DNA from: Notospermus geniculatus
Taxonomy: Eukaryota; Nemertea; Pilidiophora; Heteronemertea; Lineidae
Direction of reading: 5' to 3'
DNA length: 64,000 nucleotides
Assembly: GCA_002633025.1 (NCBI GenBank)
Contig: NMRB01001408.1
Span: 46,620-110,619, forward strand
The position numbers and the translations under genes were made by a program. Below are positions 26,601-36,378 of the stretch, one piece after another; the stretch's first letter is position 1, and each line of letters starts with the position of its first letter. Under the pieces are notes generated by a model. That model saw only the letters and a program-made list of their open reading frames with translations. It was not told the DNA's origin and searched no databases.

Positions 26601-29600
26601 TTGTCTCGAGGACAATCACTTCCTGTCCTTTCTTATAAGAGATTTCTTCATCATCCTCGGCAACGCGGTCGTAAAGAGCTCTGAACAGGTTACCTGGAAA
26701 GAGATCGGACTTATGAAGGAAAAATTTGCCCACGGGCGTACGGGGATCGCCACAGTAGGCACGCCCATACATGTACATGTATGATTGGCAAGGTGACATT
26801 CCGTTAAGCAAAGCATGGGCAATTTACGGTGTATTGCTCATTGCAGCAAAAAGCAAGAAGCAACAAAATTTGCACCGCAAACCACAATAATTTGAAATCA
26901 GGCGAGTTTGATCGGAGCATAATTTGCACCCAAGAGGCTCTTGAAAACATCCCCACGTGGGGAAATTTTGCTGCTTTCCACTAAATTGCAAGACTGAGCA
27001 AGAAAATTTGCCTCGTGTGCCGCTGCGAGATTTTAATTACCATCGATCGCTTACCGTGCGCAAGCGTTTCAGTGAAAGTCCCCACGTTTTCTGTTTGCCC
27101 CATGGGTTCGAGGTAGGATCCTGGCGCCCAGCCTTGCTTAACAACACCTGCAGCGTCGACGATGTTGACGAGCCACCAACCTGGGAGAAAGAATCAGAGA
27201 GTGCCACTGAAAACTAGTTATGCCTTTAATTCTTCTGTAACAATAAAGGGACACACTGACACACAGAAACACTGGCAGATGTAACACCTGCACATTCGAC
27301 AAACACTGAGATCTCGTCCCAAGGAAGTGATCTCACCATACTCCACGACAGCGTTGAAATTTTTTGATACGTGGACGAAATTTTAACACTGCCATTGACG
27401 CTAGATCGCCATCTTGAAAATCTTGACGTCATCGTCGGTGGGGCCGCCATCTTTTTGGTCTTTCAAGTGACGCGGACTTCTTTTCAAAATGTTATTATTT
27501 GCAGAAAACAATATTTATCTTGTCGAAAATGAAACAGAATAACTTTTATATTATTACTTTATATTTAATCTACCGATGTTTGTATCGACTCTATACCTTT
27601 GTACACCTATCTAGAACAGATCTATACATGTATTGTAAGCGTAGAAAACGACGTGATGGAGTCACCGCTTTAGAAACAGAAGAATTTCTACTGTTCGCTC
27701 TGTGCGCGCACTACTTTTCAAGATGGAAACCTACCGTCGATTTTATACTAGTGGTGATATCCTCGCCCAGATATCGCCACCTAGCGTCAAGTTTGGGATC
27801 TCACCTGAAATCAGTTTATCGACAACTTCCACAACGTCCCCTTCGTTCAGGCTCATTTCATTTGACTCCCTCTTCTCATAATCACAAATGGCCTTGTACT
27901 GGCTGTCAAGTAGCTCACTGGTACTGCCCCGTCTGGAATCCGACTCTGATGGCACGGCGTGAAGACAGTCAGTACTCCCTTTACGAGATGATGGTTGGGA
28001 CCTGTTCGGACTCGCGTCAGGAGAAACGTGCCACATTGCTGTACTTTCCATAATATTGCCATCACTGCTGGAGCGTTGGTGCTGCTTATCCACGGAAAAA
28101 CCTTTTGTGAGGGAAGTGATTTTCTTTTTGTTGTCCTCGAAGATTTTGAGAATTTTGTTGGCCAGCCTAAAAGATATTGTGGGATGGGGAACCTTGATGA
28201 GTCATGGAGCTTTTTTAAAGACAAGCATTGCATCTGTAAGCAGTGATAACGCTCACAGCATGAAAAAGGCAGAATGTATGTTTTAATATGACCAGAGTTT
28301 TTTTGCAAATTTTCGACCCCAACTGGGGTCTTCTTCAGGCAGGCACTTTCTTGCAAAACACTACAGAAAAGAATGCCTGAAGAAGACCCCGGTTGGGGTC
28401 AAAAATTTGAAAAAAACGCTGGGGACCGTCTGCTTTTATATCATATCTTGTGTGTCGCCTTTGTGCTTTATTTCTGGATATTTTTAATATGACCATATTC
28501 AATGTGGCAGGACATCCACAGGATGGAGAGAAATGAAAATAATTCTGAAATGGCATAGCACACCAGCTGATATCGCAAGCGATCTGATCGTCAGCGAACA
28601 AATCCGGCTGTTGACGCCAGGTGTGCGCTGAACAGCGATGCGTGGAATCTTCTCGCCAGCGATTGTCGCCTTGTCTGCGATGGCTGGCGAGAGGATCAGT
28701 GGCGATCAGGGGTAGCCGCATAGAAACTCCGCTAGTGCTTCGACAGCCTATCGGTGTTAAAATGCATGGAAAAATGTACAGCACTATCGGCAGATGGGCT
28801 CCGATAGCGTTAGCGGAGTTTCTATGCGGCCACCCCTGGTCTCCGTCAATTAACTTGAGAATGCTTTTAGCGATCAATCAGAATTCTTTTGTGAGGATGG
28901 CTTTCTTTGATAGGAAGGTTCCTTTTGAGGACCAACACCGCACCACTCATCCAAGATGGCAGCTAGGGTAGCCATCTTGAATTCGATGTCCGTCATTTAT
29001 CCTAAGAACANATATCACCATTGAGATTTTCGACAACTACTCCTTTTTTGGATTCTTTTGGCCGCTAGAACGTGTCTGCCGTTACAGAGCAATGGCAGGG
29101 ATAACCTTATGCTTTTGTGGGACGGTACAAGATCGTTGCCTTTCGGTTTAATTTACCTGGCAAAAGTCGCCGATATTTTTCCTCCTCTTTTCGGCGGTAT
29201 CCTTGCCGACTCTGTTCTCTCTTTCAAAGAGACGCAGTGCTGAAATGATAATTCAGCATTAACGGAATCTAATCGAGGCAATAAGAAGGATTTACATGAT
29301 TTAAATTTTATTCTCACTCCTCAAATTTCGATATCGAATCCAGTGGATATTCGTAAGGGCATCGAAACATTGGGGAGGTTTCGAAATCAAACGATAAACC
29401 AAAACTTTACGACAACGTTATTTTTCATACTACACATTAACCAGATTTTGCATTGCATTTTCGGTACAAAAATAAAGTTGTCGTTAACGTTTACGTTTAT
29501 CGTTTGATTTCGAAACCTCCCTACTGTCACTGCTATTCAGTGTCGAAAAACCTACCCGGTAATTCTGGTACGGCGATGTCTTCCCTGTTTTTTAATTCCT

Positions 29601-30150
29601 CCTTCAGCAGGCTCTGTAATATAAAGATCAGTTTAAAAAGAGCGAATTCCTGTTTTCATTGTTATTCTGATAATCCGTAATTGCACATGCAGTTTACCAT
29701 TTATACCTGTACGAATCATGTAGCATTGATTGCAGGCCTGTTTATACTCACCTGAAAGTCAAAGAAGGAGCTGTATTTTCGATAAATTGCATTCACGTCC
29801 CCATTGGACCAGGTGACATTCAAACAATACACCTGAAATTGGAACCGAAGGAGATGACAATCAGGCTTGATTTGCACCAATCAAAGTAAGCGGGTCATTC
29901 ACCCCGTGGCTACACCAGTCATTATCCAATAGACTATGCCAGCGTAGTTTGATATCAGCTTCGACTCGGAACAACTTTTTCGACCATGAGATATTTTTAT
30001 ATTACTGCATTACCAGTGTCCCAAAATGGAGGCAGCTCATTTGAACAGAAACTTACGTAATGTTTGTGTGGATATGTCCTTTTCTCAACCGATGTACAAA
30101 TAACTTTCTCTACTACATGAAATGGCATGGCATTAGGCATATGGGTACAT
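8615..30150 (-). CDS. NCF1-like: p47phox/NCF1-like PX-SH3-SH3 protein with C-terminal SH2 (copy A)
   Basis: Exons in transcript order: 30057-30150 (ATG at 30138-30140), 29752-29832, 29556-29613, 29157-29239, 27805-28233, 27055-27180, 26576-26693, 26282-26351, 24599-25179, 23809-24013, 9038-9181, 8615-8857; about 739 codons apart from the frameshift. The PX domain (about 1-135) has CLNVTWSNGD, IYRKYSSFFDF and PELPG. SH3-1 (about 212-270) has ICDYEK, GDVVEVVDK and GWW...GSYLEP, very close to the first SH3 of p47phox. SH3-2 is about 290-345. APPPRRSSTLRK (about 372-383) resembles the p47phox autoinhibitory segment. A Tyr/Pro-rich region (GDYAEI, NYVDV) follows, then SH2 (about 628-725) with WYFGLMSRSEAEDFL, FLVRES and HFRIE. 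By family, it would assemble a NOX complex at membranes (inference). Oddities: copy A has 2 extra bases near 28175-28190 that break the frame, ALYDR replaces ALYDY in SH3-2, and a 14-kb transposon fills the intron before SH2. The upstream promoter is not identified. Confidence 0.85.
9394..10013 (+). repeat. Left terminal inverted repeat with six 54-bp subrepeats
   Basis: The outer ~190 bp matches the right end almost base for base and contains repeated ACATGTCAACA motifs. Next come about six 54-bp units (TTCAACATCTTGAAAAAAAT...) that are internally palindromic, then a unique inner part ending at GACCATGCGG. The subrepeats read as an 18-residue periodic ORF but are not coding. Confidence 0.85.
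10014..10462. mobile_element. MITE nested in the transposon, 10-bp TSD
   Basis: The ends GGTTTGTAAAAACACCGAAT and ATTCGGTGTTCTTACGAACC are inverted repeats extending about 39 bp. The direct repeat GACCATGCGG occurs at 10004-10013 and 10463-10472. The uninterrupted sequence is seen in the right inverted repeat near 23045, which serves as the empty site. Internal ORFs are not coding. Confidence 0.85.
10620..18706 (+). CDS. HECT E3 ubiquitin ligase carried by the transposon (G2E3-like)
   Basis: Exons: 10620-11091, 11366-11558, 11772-11940, 12161-12285, 13860-about 13997, 14246-14326, 14653-14754, 14948-15261, 15509-15699, 16914-17086, 17980-18194, 18411-18706; about 820 aa. The start is the ATG at 10620. 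The N-terminus is Ser/Thr-rich. A UIM-like motif follows an acidic run (INLAIIASLQED: Ala-x3-Ser then acidic) in exon 7. The HECT N-lobe begins at FNINRQLVLEGALRGF with DVGGPTREF. The C-lobe has LIFATGADQVPPLGF and the catalytic Cys in FPTASTCALQLRLP, followed by a GFGFA C-terminus. By family it transfers ubiquitin from E2 through that Cys to substrates. All phases agree except around exon 5, whose donor I cannot fix; an extra small exon may exist. It sits inside the inverted repeats, so it is transposon cargo and not a host gene. Confidence 0.82.
12371..12411. repeat. Short perfect hairpin in a HECT-gene intron
   Basis: A 17-bp arm (ACCTTGGAGGAATTATA) and its exact complement flank a 7-base loop. 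The surrounding intron 12286-13859 has no other recognisable feature. Confidence 0.7.
15868..15975. repeat. Inverted repeat remnant in a HECT-gene intron
   Basis: GAATCCCCGCGAACGAGAAT and, about 80 bp on, its near-complement form about 30-bp arms. This is probably a decayed MITE. Confidence 0.55.
16611..16790. repeat. 90-bp unit in exact tandem duplicate
   Basis: Two adjacent identical 90-bp units (16611-16700 and 16701-16790) lie in the intron before the third HECT-domain exon. Identity suggests a very recent duplication or an assembly artefact. Confidence 0.85.
18707..20850. other. Non-coding spacer between the two transposon genes
   Basis: The 3' ends of the HECT gene and transposase converge here. 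No ORF with family features was found. Confidence 0.6.
20851..22920 (-). CDS. DDE transposase/integrase of the 14-kb transposon
   Basis: This enzyme is predicted to cut and join the transposon ends. Three exons in transcript order (22233-22920, 21982-22108, 20851-21613) join with matching phases to give 525 aa. Exon 1 ends with a helix-turn-helix (FNWRSISNILGVSERTLRN) that probably binds the ends. The catalytic core lies in exon 3: Asp275 in WHIDGNH, Asp333 in RCDYGTEN and Glu368 in THNQRIERLWRD. The last two are 35 residues apart, as in IS3/retroviral-type integrases. The ATG at 22920 opens the longest frame. It is convergent with the HECT gene in the same element. All catalytic residues are present and no stop interrupts it, so it may be active. 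Confidence 0.88.
21681..21752. repeat. Perfect hairpin in the transposase intron
   Basis: About 33-bp arms beginning AGATTCTTGTCAGTGTGC are followed by a short TATA-containing loop and the exact complement. It lies in the intron before the catalytic exon. No target duplication is evident beyond the partly repeated ATTCTTGTCAG just upstream. Confidence 0.75.
23045..23618 (-). repeat. Right terminal inverted repeat with five 54-bp subrepeats
   Basis: Reverse complement of the left end, with about five copies of the 54-bp unit, so subrepeat number differs between the ends. The repeated ACATGTCAACA motif near the tip could be a transposase-binding array (inference). Confidence 0.85.
25431..25900. 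mobile_element. Copy-A-specific insertion of about 470 bp
   Basis: Flanked by TTGGGGTAGCAAC (25418-25430) and TGGGGGTAGCAAC (25901-25913). Copy B has a single TTGGGGTAGCAAC at the matching place near 35891. No terminal inverted repeats or coding signs are visible, so the class is unknown. Confidence 0.65.
26120..26214. mobile_element. 95-bp palindromic MITE, 9-bp TSD, copy A only
   Basis: Arms of about 45 bp start CATCCTGAAGAAATCAGG. The direct repeat TACTCGGAC lies at 26111-26119 and 26215-26223. Copy B has the empty site (TACGCGGACATG near 36488). It lies in an intron of the organizer gene and was inserted after the duplication. Confidence 0.88.
28167..28233 (-). other. Frameshift site in copy A of the organizer gene
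   Basis: Between GCCTAAAAGA and AACCTT, copy A has 15 bases where copy B (near 38479-38497) has 13. In copy B the exon 38111-38537 is open and joins the phase-0 exon upstream to the phase-1 junction downstream. In copy A the extra C and A put the PX end out of frame with the linker and SH3-1. It may be a real inactivating change or a sequence error. Confidence 0.7.
28306..28408. repeat. Inverted repeat GACCCCAACTGGGGTCTTC
   Basis: Arms GACCCCAACTGGGGTCTTCT and its near-complement are separated by about 45 bp. It is present in both copies (second copy near 38617-38708) and so predates the duplication. Confidence 0.6.
28707..28838. repeat. MITE of the GGCCGCATAG family (copy A)
   Basis: Termini CAGGGGTAGCCGCATAG and CTATGCGGCCACCCCTG. 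It corresponds to 39139-39270 in copy B. It lies in the intron between the PX exons 27805-28233 and 29157-29239 of the organizer gene. Confidence 0.75.
29373..29521. repeat. Palindromic element GGGAGGTTTCGAAATCAAAC (copy A)
   Basis: About 30-bp terminal inverted repeats flank a 90-bp middle. The duplicate is at about 39900-40048. It lies in an organizer-gene intron and is shared by both copies. Confidence 0.7.
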
Positions 30151-32343
30151 CTGAAATTATAGTGAAGATCGAACCGTGATGGCGAAGATTGTGAAGACCG
30201 TGATGGCCGATGGCCGGGGCAACTTTTCTTGCTTTAAGCAATTCTATTGCCAGCAAGAAATTTTCTCGCAATACCTACCCAGACCATGAGTTCAGTCTCT
30301 GGTGTGATCTCATGATTGCAATCTGATGATCAGAAGGCAGGGAATAGGGACGCTGTTCCATCTTTGTCCTGTGCTGATCCATCTCAATTCCTCCGAAATG
30401 ATGGCCCGAAGACCAGAACCAAAGAATCAGGTGATGGCCAGGCATGACATGACTCAGTTTTATTCGTTTATGGTCCTTTAGCCTCTCGTCTTCAGTGATG
30501 TTCATTGGCTTATCAAATGAAGATGCCTGACATGACACATTATGCACTTCATGTAATTTCCTGCTCCCCCCCAAAAAAAATTATTATTTAATGACGCACA
30601 GAATGAGAAGTCAGGCCAACAACAGACATCGCGTAGGCCCTGAATCTGTGTTCCAAAAAATCGTATGAAAAATTTGACCGTGCGGCGAGTATGTTTTATA
30701 GAGTTTTCGCAAAGCCCCCAAAAACGCCAACGCGAACGTCTATCCTTTTTGCTCCGTGCATCCACGCATCCCTTCGACCTTCAGGCCAAAATGGATGGCG
30801 ACAGGACGAAGCCACCGAGCATTGATGTTCAATACTTTGTCCGATTGGTGATTCTGAGGTCGGTGAACGTCAGAAATTGGAGAGGTAGATAGTACATTTA
30901 GTAGTCAATGTATAGGCCTATGAATTTATCATCGTGATCGTGTCCTAGTTTTATTGACATGATTTATTTTACATGTAGGTTGCTTTACGTATCTTGTTAT
31001 CGTGTTTCAATATTGGCTTAGCAGAGATATGACTAATAAGGAACCAGAAAATAAAACAAAACCATGACAAACAGGAATGCCCATCAACGCCCAACACGGG
31101 CTACTTGCAAGTGACCTTGAGAGCCGTAAATTTGCAATGATAGCCGTAATGAGAGCCGTAAATTTGTAATGAATAAACCTATTTGTAAGACAGCGATTTG
31201 CATTAACAAACACTCCCCTCTCTTTCTGAACCAACCATCCTTCATGACATTCAGTGGTATGAGATTTGGTTTCGAGATCACGACACCTCGGTAACCCCGC
31301 GCTCCTGCAGGATGTTTCCCCTACCGTTGGTACATGTACGTGATGTATGCTTTCATCCCCTGAAGTGAGCAAACTGCAGTCACGACAGTACCGTTGTCAT
31401 GTCCCTGAACATGTCAGCGCTTCTGAGTCACGCTCACAGGCGATGTGCTGAAATGCGAACCCCCATGGAGAAACTACATTGTACCTAAATTCATCCTGGT
31501 GGGACCCCGGAGATTGATTTTTCGTGCATTTCGTCTGTAGCCAAATTTGTTATAATGTGGTCGGCCGGACTTGCCGTAAGGTAGGTACGACGCATCCTAG
31601 AGGCAGGTGGAATATACTCGTATACCTTTCAAAAAGCCAAGACAAAGGATGTTATAATCACTTACCGACTTATGACGTCTTGAGGTTCACATGTCCATAA
31701 CGCAAGGTCCCTTTCTTCCGGGTCTGATATGTTCTTAAACGAACTCGTTTATTGGAGCACTCTTCTTGTCTCACATGGTGTAGGCCTACAGCAACAAGGA
31801 AGTTATCCACAAAATATGAGAGTACATGTACATATGTGTTTTTATTTGGGGTCGTGCTGTGATTGTCACACATGGGTGAAGAAATATAAACGCGAAAAGC
31901 GAAGTCTATAGGCCTAAGTCCTCTGTACTTCGACAATATTACATTTAGGCCTGCGAATTAAATCAAGGTTTTATCGCCGACTAGAAATCGATTATTGTGG
32001 AAAGTCCGAACGATAGCCCTAAAGACCTAATAACGTGAGGTCACGAGCTATAGGCCTACATTTTGATATCGTAGGGCGTACGATATCAAAATGTAGCTAC
32101 TTCAGTTTTCTTGCTGGGCAAGCAGATTTTACGGTAACCACTCGCACAACGTGCCAAGTGTGGTGCAGCCGGTTTGGCGATTGTCCGATATTTTGGACGG
32201 CGAGCGCGCGTCACTTTTTGCCGCGCGTCTTTGGTGTGACCCTTTTATTGAAAGTCCATTGAACTTATTTTCCCGGCGGTGAACGCGCGTCGTTTTTCAA
32301 CGTCGCGGCCCGCGGCGCGGTTTTGGTGTGAACAGGCCTTTAA

Positions 32344-32495
32344 AGCGGGTGATCCACTGTCGCGATTTTGGCTTGAGACGGGGTTGCGTTCCCTTGCGGT
32401 TACCTTATAAGGACTTCCGATTGCCATATAAGGCGATCGCAAGGGACCGCAACCCCGCCTTCTCAAGCCCAAATCGCGACAGTGGATTCCCCGCT
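32344..32495. mobile_element. MITE with TTAA target site (copy A)
   Basis: Inverted termini AGCGGGTGATCCACTGTCGC and its near-complement. It is flanked by TTAA on the left and TTAG on the right; copy B has a single TTAA near 42825. The same family inserted separately in copy B at 37083-37227. TTAA targets are used by piggyBac- and Kolobok-type elements. Confidence 0.8.
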
Positions 32496-32610
32496 TTAGG
32501 CTGCTTTTCCACGAGACGTTTGCGGGCGCGGAATAGGAGGCGGACGCGGGTAGAAAAAATCGATCCAACGTATTTCCCTTCTGGTTTCACTCGCACCCGC
32601 TCCCGCCAGC

Positions 32611-32756
32611 TGTGTTTCCACGAGGCGTTTGCGGGCGCGGATTAGGAGGCGGGCGCGGGTGCGAATGAAATAGCTAAAGGGAAATACGTTGGATCGATTT
32701 TTTTCCACCCGCGCCCGCCTCCTAATCCGCGCCCGCAAACGCCTCGTGGAAACACG
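32611..32756. repeat. GC-rich palindromic MITE (TGTGTTTCCACGAGGCG)
   Basis: Nearly perfect arms of about 60 bp with GGCGGGCGCGGGTG flank a short AT-richer centre. A diverged half lies just upstream at 32505-32610. Copy B has a single copy at 42832-42976. Confidence 0.75.
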
Positions 32757-33211
32757 GTCAAGATGTTTTGTGCGTACCCTTGGACCTCGAATACCCGTCC
32801 GCTATATGCGAAAATTAGCTTACGAAGCCCTTTGATACTGTACATTCATGTATGTATTTGGGTTGGCACGGAACGGGTATACTCAGTGGTGAAAAATGGG
32901 TAAAAGGTCGCCACCAGTTTTATGCGGAGGACAACCTGCTCCATAATCATGCTTGTACAAACTACGAGTCTAATCTGATCGGATAAAACCACGACAGACA
33001 CCATTTTTCCGTTGTCGTTGAAATCAAACCGTCCCTTCGTCTCTAGTGACCGTTGGAAAGAACAGAAAATGTGACACCCGATTTCATCGACAATAAGTTT
33101 TCACAGTGAAGTGTCAAATTCAACTTGAATATAAAATCCAAGGAGTCTTAAATATTAGTTCTGTTGTAATTGAAAATCAATCAGCATTCAGCGACACGCG
33201 AATTCACTTGG

Positions 33212-33316
33212 ATGATTTTCTTTGCATTTGCAACCTTAGTTTCTCCAATGCTGAGTGCAATTACTTATCAGTTCGCAGTCTGTCATCGACTGGCTCCCGA
33301 AGAAAAGCCTCATTGA
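33212..33316 (+). promoter_or_regulatory. Upstream ORF in the GPCR leader (34 aa)
   Basis: MIFFAFATLVSPMLSA... is a hydrophobic 34-residue ORF about 60 bp before the predicted GPCR start. It is repeated at 43407-43511 (34 aa), 46828-46953 (41 aa, different end) and 51321-51347 (cut to 8 aa by a 1-base loss). It may restrain GPCR translation; its peptide looks like a signal sequence but is not in the GPCR frame. Confidence 0.45.
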
Positions 33317-33378
33317 TTTGCAATGAGTGGTATCCCCGTGAGGTAGACCCTATATTTTCTTCTGTCCTTCTCTTTGTA

Positions 33379-33725
33379 ATGGCAAGAATTGTAGCATTCT
33401 CTCCCAGCGAGCAACCACTTCACGGTAACGACAATTCAACTGCTGCAGTGGTCACCTACCCAGAATCTGAATATCGCTTTCTACAGCTTGTCCTCATTAA
33501 CATGTTAAAATGGACGCCGATGTTTTACGGGACGCTTGGAATTATCGGAAATATCACCTCTTTCCTTGTGACCACCAAGAAAAGCAACCGAAATATAAGT
33601 ACGTGTGTCTACATGAGTGCACTCTCTGTGCTCGACACATTCGGTCTCGTACACATATTATTCTACCGCATTCTCTACATTCACGGACATGGTTTAGCCA
33701 TTCCAGATCGACGAAACAACCTCAT
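33379..33725 (+). pseudogene. Orphan first exon of a class A GPCR (copy A)
   Basis: Encodes the start MARIVAF, an NxS/T site (NST), TM1 (LKWTPMFYGTLGIIGNITSFLV) and TM2, then a GTAAGT donor. The duplication junction follows about 40 bp into the intron, and no second exon exists until the next locus. As it stands it cannot make a seven-helix receptor unless it splices some 10 kb on to 44229, skipping the copy-B first exon. It is nearly identical to 43574-43914. Confidence 0.8.
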
Positions 33726-35984
33726 GTAAGTTACATCTTTCACGGATATTTTGGTGTTCTGACTTGTATATTGTCCCTCCGCAATCGTCTCTATGCGAAA
33801 GTGTCGCACCCTATTGTCATGTAGGACAGATATGCTGTAATCGGCACCATGATGCTGAAACAAATAACGATTTAGACATAACAATCAATTTATCACTGGA
33901 AAGTCAATTGAACATTCATTGGCTGCATCTTGGATAAACAAAGCACTTCAAAATCAACAATAGGCCTATAGATTACCTTATTGAAACTTTCTCTCACTAA
34001 AAACTGATTTTGCTTGGCGTGCTTCTTGAGAAAATCTTCAGCCTCACTTCGTGACATCAGTCCAAAGTACCATGGCTGTTCTTTGTCGTCAAGCTTTTTA
34101 TTTTTGTCCAGTCTCGGGGTCTGCGACAGAAAAGAACGTTGACAATCCCCTCAAGATTACGAGATGAGAGTTGGGAAAAGGTGAGCTAGCAAGCGACATC
34201 GGCCGATGGCGCCCGGCAACGGGCCGACGCCTGAAGAGATTTTCATTCAAATAGATTTGCAGTAACCTCTTGAAAGATACATTAATCTTACCATTGGAGA
34301 AGTTTGTTTGGGAGATCGGGGTGACTTCGGTGAAACATTGACATAAGAATGATAATCCGGCTCCAGCTTGCCGTTGGGCTTTCTCATGGGCTGTGGCGGG
34401 GGTGGCTTTTTCAAATCCTTGGGCATCGCTGGCAAGGTGATCGGAATTATGTCGGCATAATTTATTGCTTCGATTTCTGGAGTGGAGACTGACGATCTGA
34501 ATGTAAGAGAGAGATTAGTTTTTACCAAAACTCGCTTCTGATTGGTTGAATATGTGTGGACAAAAACTAATTTTTTTCTCGATTGGTTGATTTAAAAGTC
34601 AACATACAAAGAGAATTAAATAAAAAAGTACTTGCATGCAATGTCCATAATAGAAAAGGGCTTTGTCGAACCCGGTGTAACGTTTTTCAGCGAGCTCCGT
34701 GTGTTAGTGTGCCGTTTTTCTGTGTGATTTAATACCATTGTTCGGAACACACTGGGAAATGGGTTCGCTGTTTCCCTGTGTGTGTCTCATTGTCAAGTCG
34801 CCGCTTATTCCGTCAATCTATTGTAATGTCACACTGGCACACGGGCCACACTGAAAAACTTTACACCAGCCTTCCGGTAAGGTTGCTTCAAGCCCGTGCA
34901 GCGTGTAATGTATCGTGTATAGCATGCATGTAAACCCAGCTTACATGCATGTAGGCTACATGCATGTACCCGTACATGGTACATGTATGCTACTACATTA
35001 GTGAGCCATTTTCGAACGTAGCCCTCTACCCGATAGTCCTCGCCTCGGCGAATTTTTTGTACTTACTTCGTATTCGTGGAACCTACTTCCACACCAACAT
35101 AGTTCAGCTCTTGGCAAGATCCTCGCTGGTTAGCGACTCGGTCAATTCCGTCTAGTGACTCATTAGACGACAACTCTTCCCTAGAATACTGTCTTGTTGG
35201 TAATGGCGGCGTGAAATCATCCGCAACAAAGACATCATCACAGTTTTCATCATTTGCTTTCCTGCCTGCTAGACCCTTTTCCTGCTTGTCAGCCAGCAGG
35301 GCGTTTGTCTTTCTGGTTTTTATCACCGAAGAATAAAGGGAGTTCAAATCCACAGTGGCTTCGTTGTCGAGTGAATCTGCAGATGAGGGCTCACTGAAGC
35401 TGCGTGATTTAGGTTTCACATAAGGTTTAGCAGTCGGTTCTTGTTCTCTCGGTTTCGTATCTGGAACCCACGAAATCGAAAACTCTCCAATCTCAGCGTA
35501 ATCACCCAACTCTTCCTTTTGAACGGTCATAGGTGGTCTGGTCTTTCGGAGAGTACTTGACCGTCTGGGAGGTGGGGCTTTTCGATAGATCTGTGATTCT
35601 CTCAAACTAGTTCTAATATATCTGATGTAGTCGTACATGTCTTTTCCCTGAAGGAGAAACGGTGGCTAGAAAACCTAACTCGAACCCATGCAACGTGGAC
35701 CAAAATGATTGTAGGCCTACATGTATTTTTCCATTAGGACTGAAGCCCAAGCTTATTGGAAGAGGCCATCTCAAGCTACTCATGTTTTTCACTATGGGGT
35801 ATTTTATTTTTTTCCCCTTTCAAAGGCACAAGGTACTGAGTAGGAAAATATAGTAGGATAGGCAGTAGGCAGGAAATCTTATCTCTCTATTGGGGTAGCA
35901 ACTGTGGGTTTGTTGAATTCTGCCTGTCATCCCGTCCATGTGCAGTAGGCCTACATGTGCGAAGTACAGTATGTATTTTCCTCT

Positions 35985-36378
35985 TATCAGTTTCGTGCTG
36001 TCCCTTAGTGCTGGCGATTGATGCCTTATGCGAGGGTCCGTGGGTTCGATTCTGGTGGGAAGCAATGTCTTTCACCTTAGAAACTCGATTTCTATTTCAT
36101 ATTCTTTACTTGTATCTCCTTTATTTGTGACCCCTCGCATAACATAAAACTGTTTGGGTTCGGAGATTGTTTGGACCACTCGCAGGGTACTGATGGACGC
36201 CTCGTTTAAACCTGGGCCATAGAACTATCTTTTTTGAAGATGGGGATTTGGCCTAGTGGTTTATGGCGTGCTGCCCCTTAGTGCTGGCGATTGATGCCTT
36301 ATGCGAGGGTCCGTGGGTTCGATTCTGGTAGGAAGCAATGTCTTTCACCTTAGAAACTCGATTTCTATTTCATATTAT
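35985..36378 (+). repeat. Copy-B-specific SINE-like insertion with internal duplication
   Basis: Two near-identical pieces (about 35995-36105 and 36270-36378) contain CTTAGTGCTGGCGATTGATG and the B box GGTTCGATTCTGG. An A-box-like GGCCTAGTGG lies at 36249-36258. Copy A lacks the block; TTATCA flanks it on both sides. Confidence 0.6.

Larger units (their letters stand above)
30151..33378. other. Divergent intergenic region between organizer gene and GPCR
   Basis: Should contain the upstream exon or promoter of the organizer gene and the leader of the GPCR. A conserved open stretch from an ATG at 30791 ending at a GT donor near 30887 is present in both copies but matches no family I recognise. 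MITEs lie at 32344-32495 and 32611-32756. Confidence 0.45.
8772..33768. repeat. Tandem segmental duplication, copy A
   Basis: This unit runs from inside the last SH2 exon to the intron after the first GPCR exon. Without the 14,225-bp transposon it is about 10.8 kb. It aligns throughout with 33769-43958, including introns, differing by scattered substitutions and several transposon indels. The outer flanks are single-copy: the SH2 3' end lies left of A and the GPCR second exon right of B. Confidence 0.9.

Noticed and set aside
28167-28195. A 26-bp intron that would restore the frame in copy A
   Set aside because: Too short for an animal intron, and copy B reads through the same stretch in frame with 24 bases, so a frameshift is the simpler reading.
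30665-30892. Plus-strand ORF with MDGDRTKPPSIDVQYF conserved in both copies
   Set aside because: Recent duplication explains the conservation; no family match and no partner exon found.
33106-33378. In-frame N-terminal extension of the GPCR
   Set aside because: The extended frame is not preserved among paralogs, whereas homology of the receptor frame holds from the ATG at 33379 and its equivalents.
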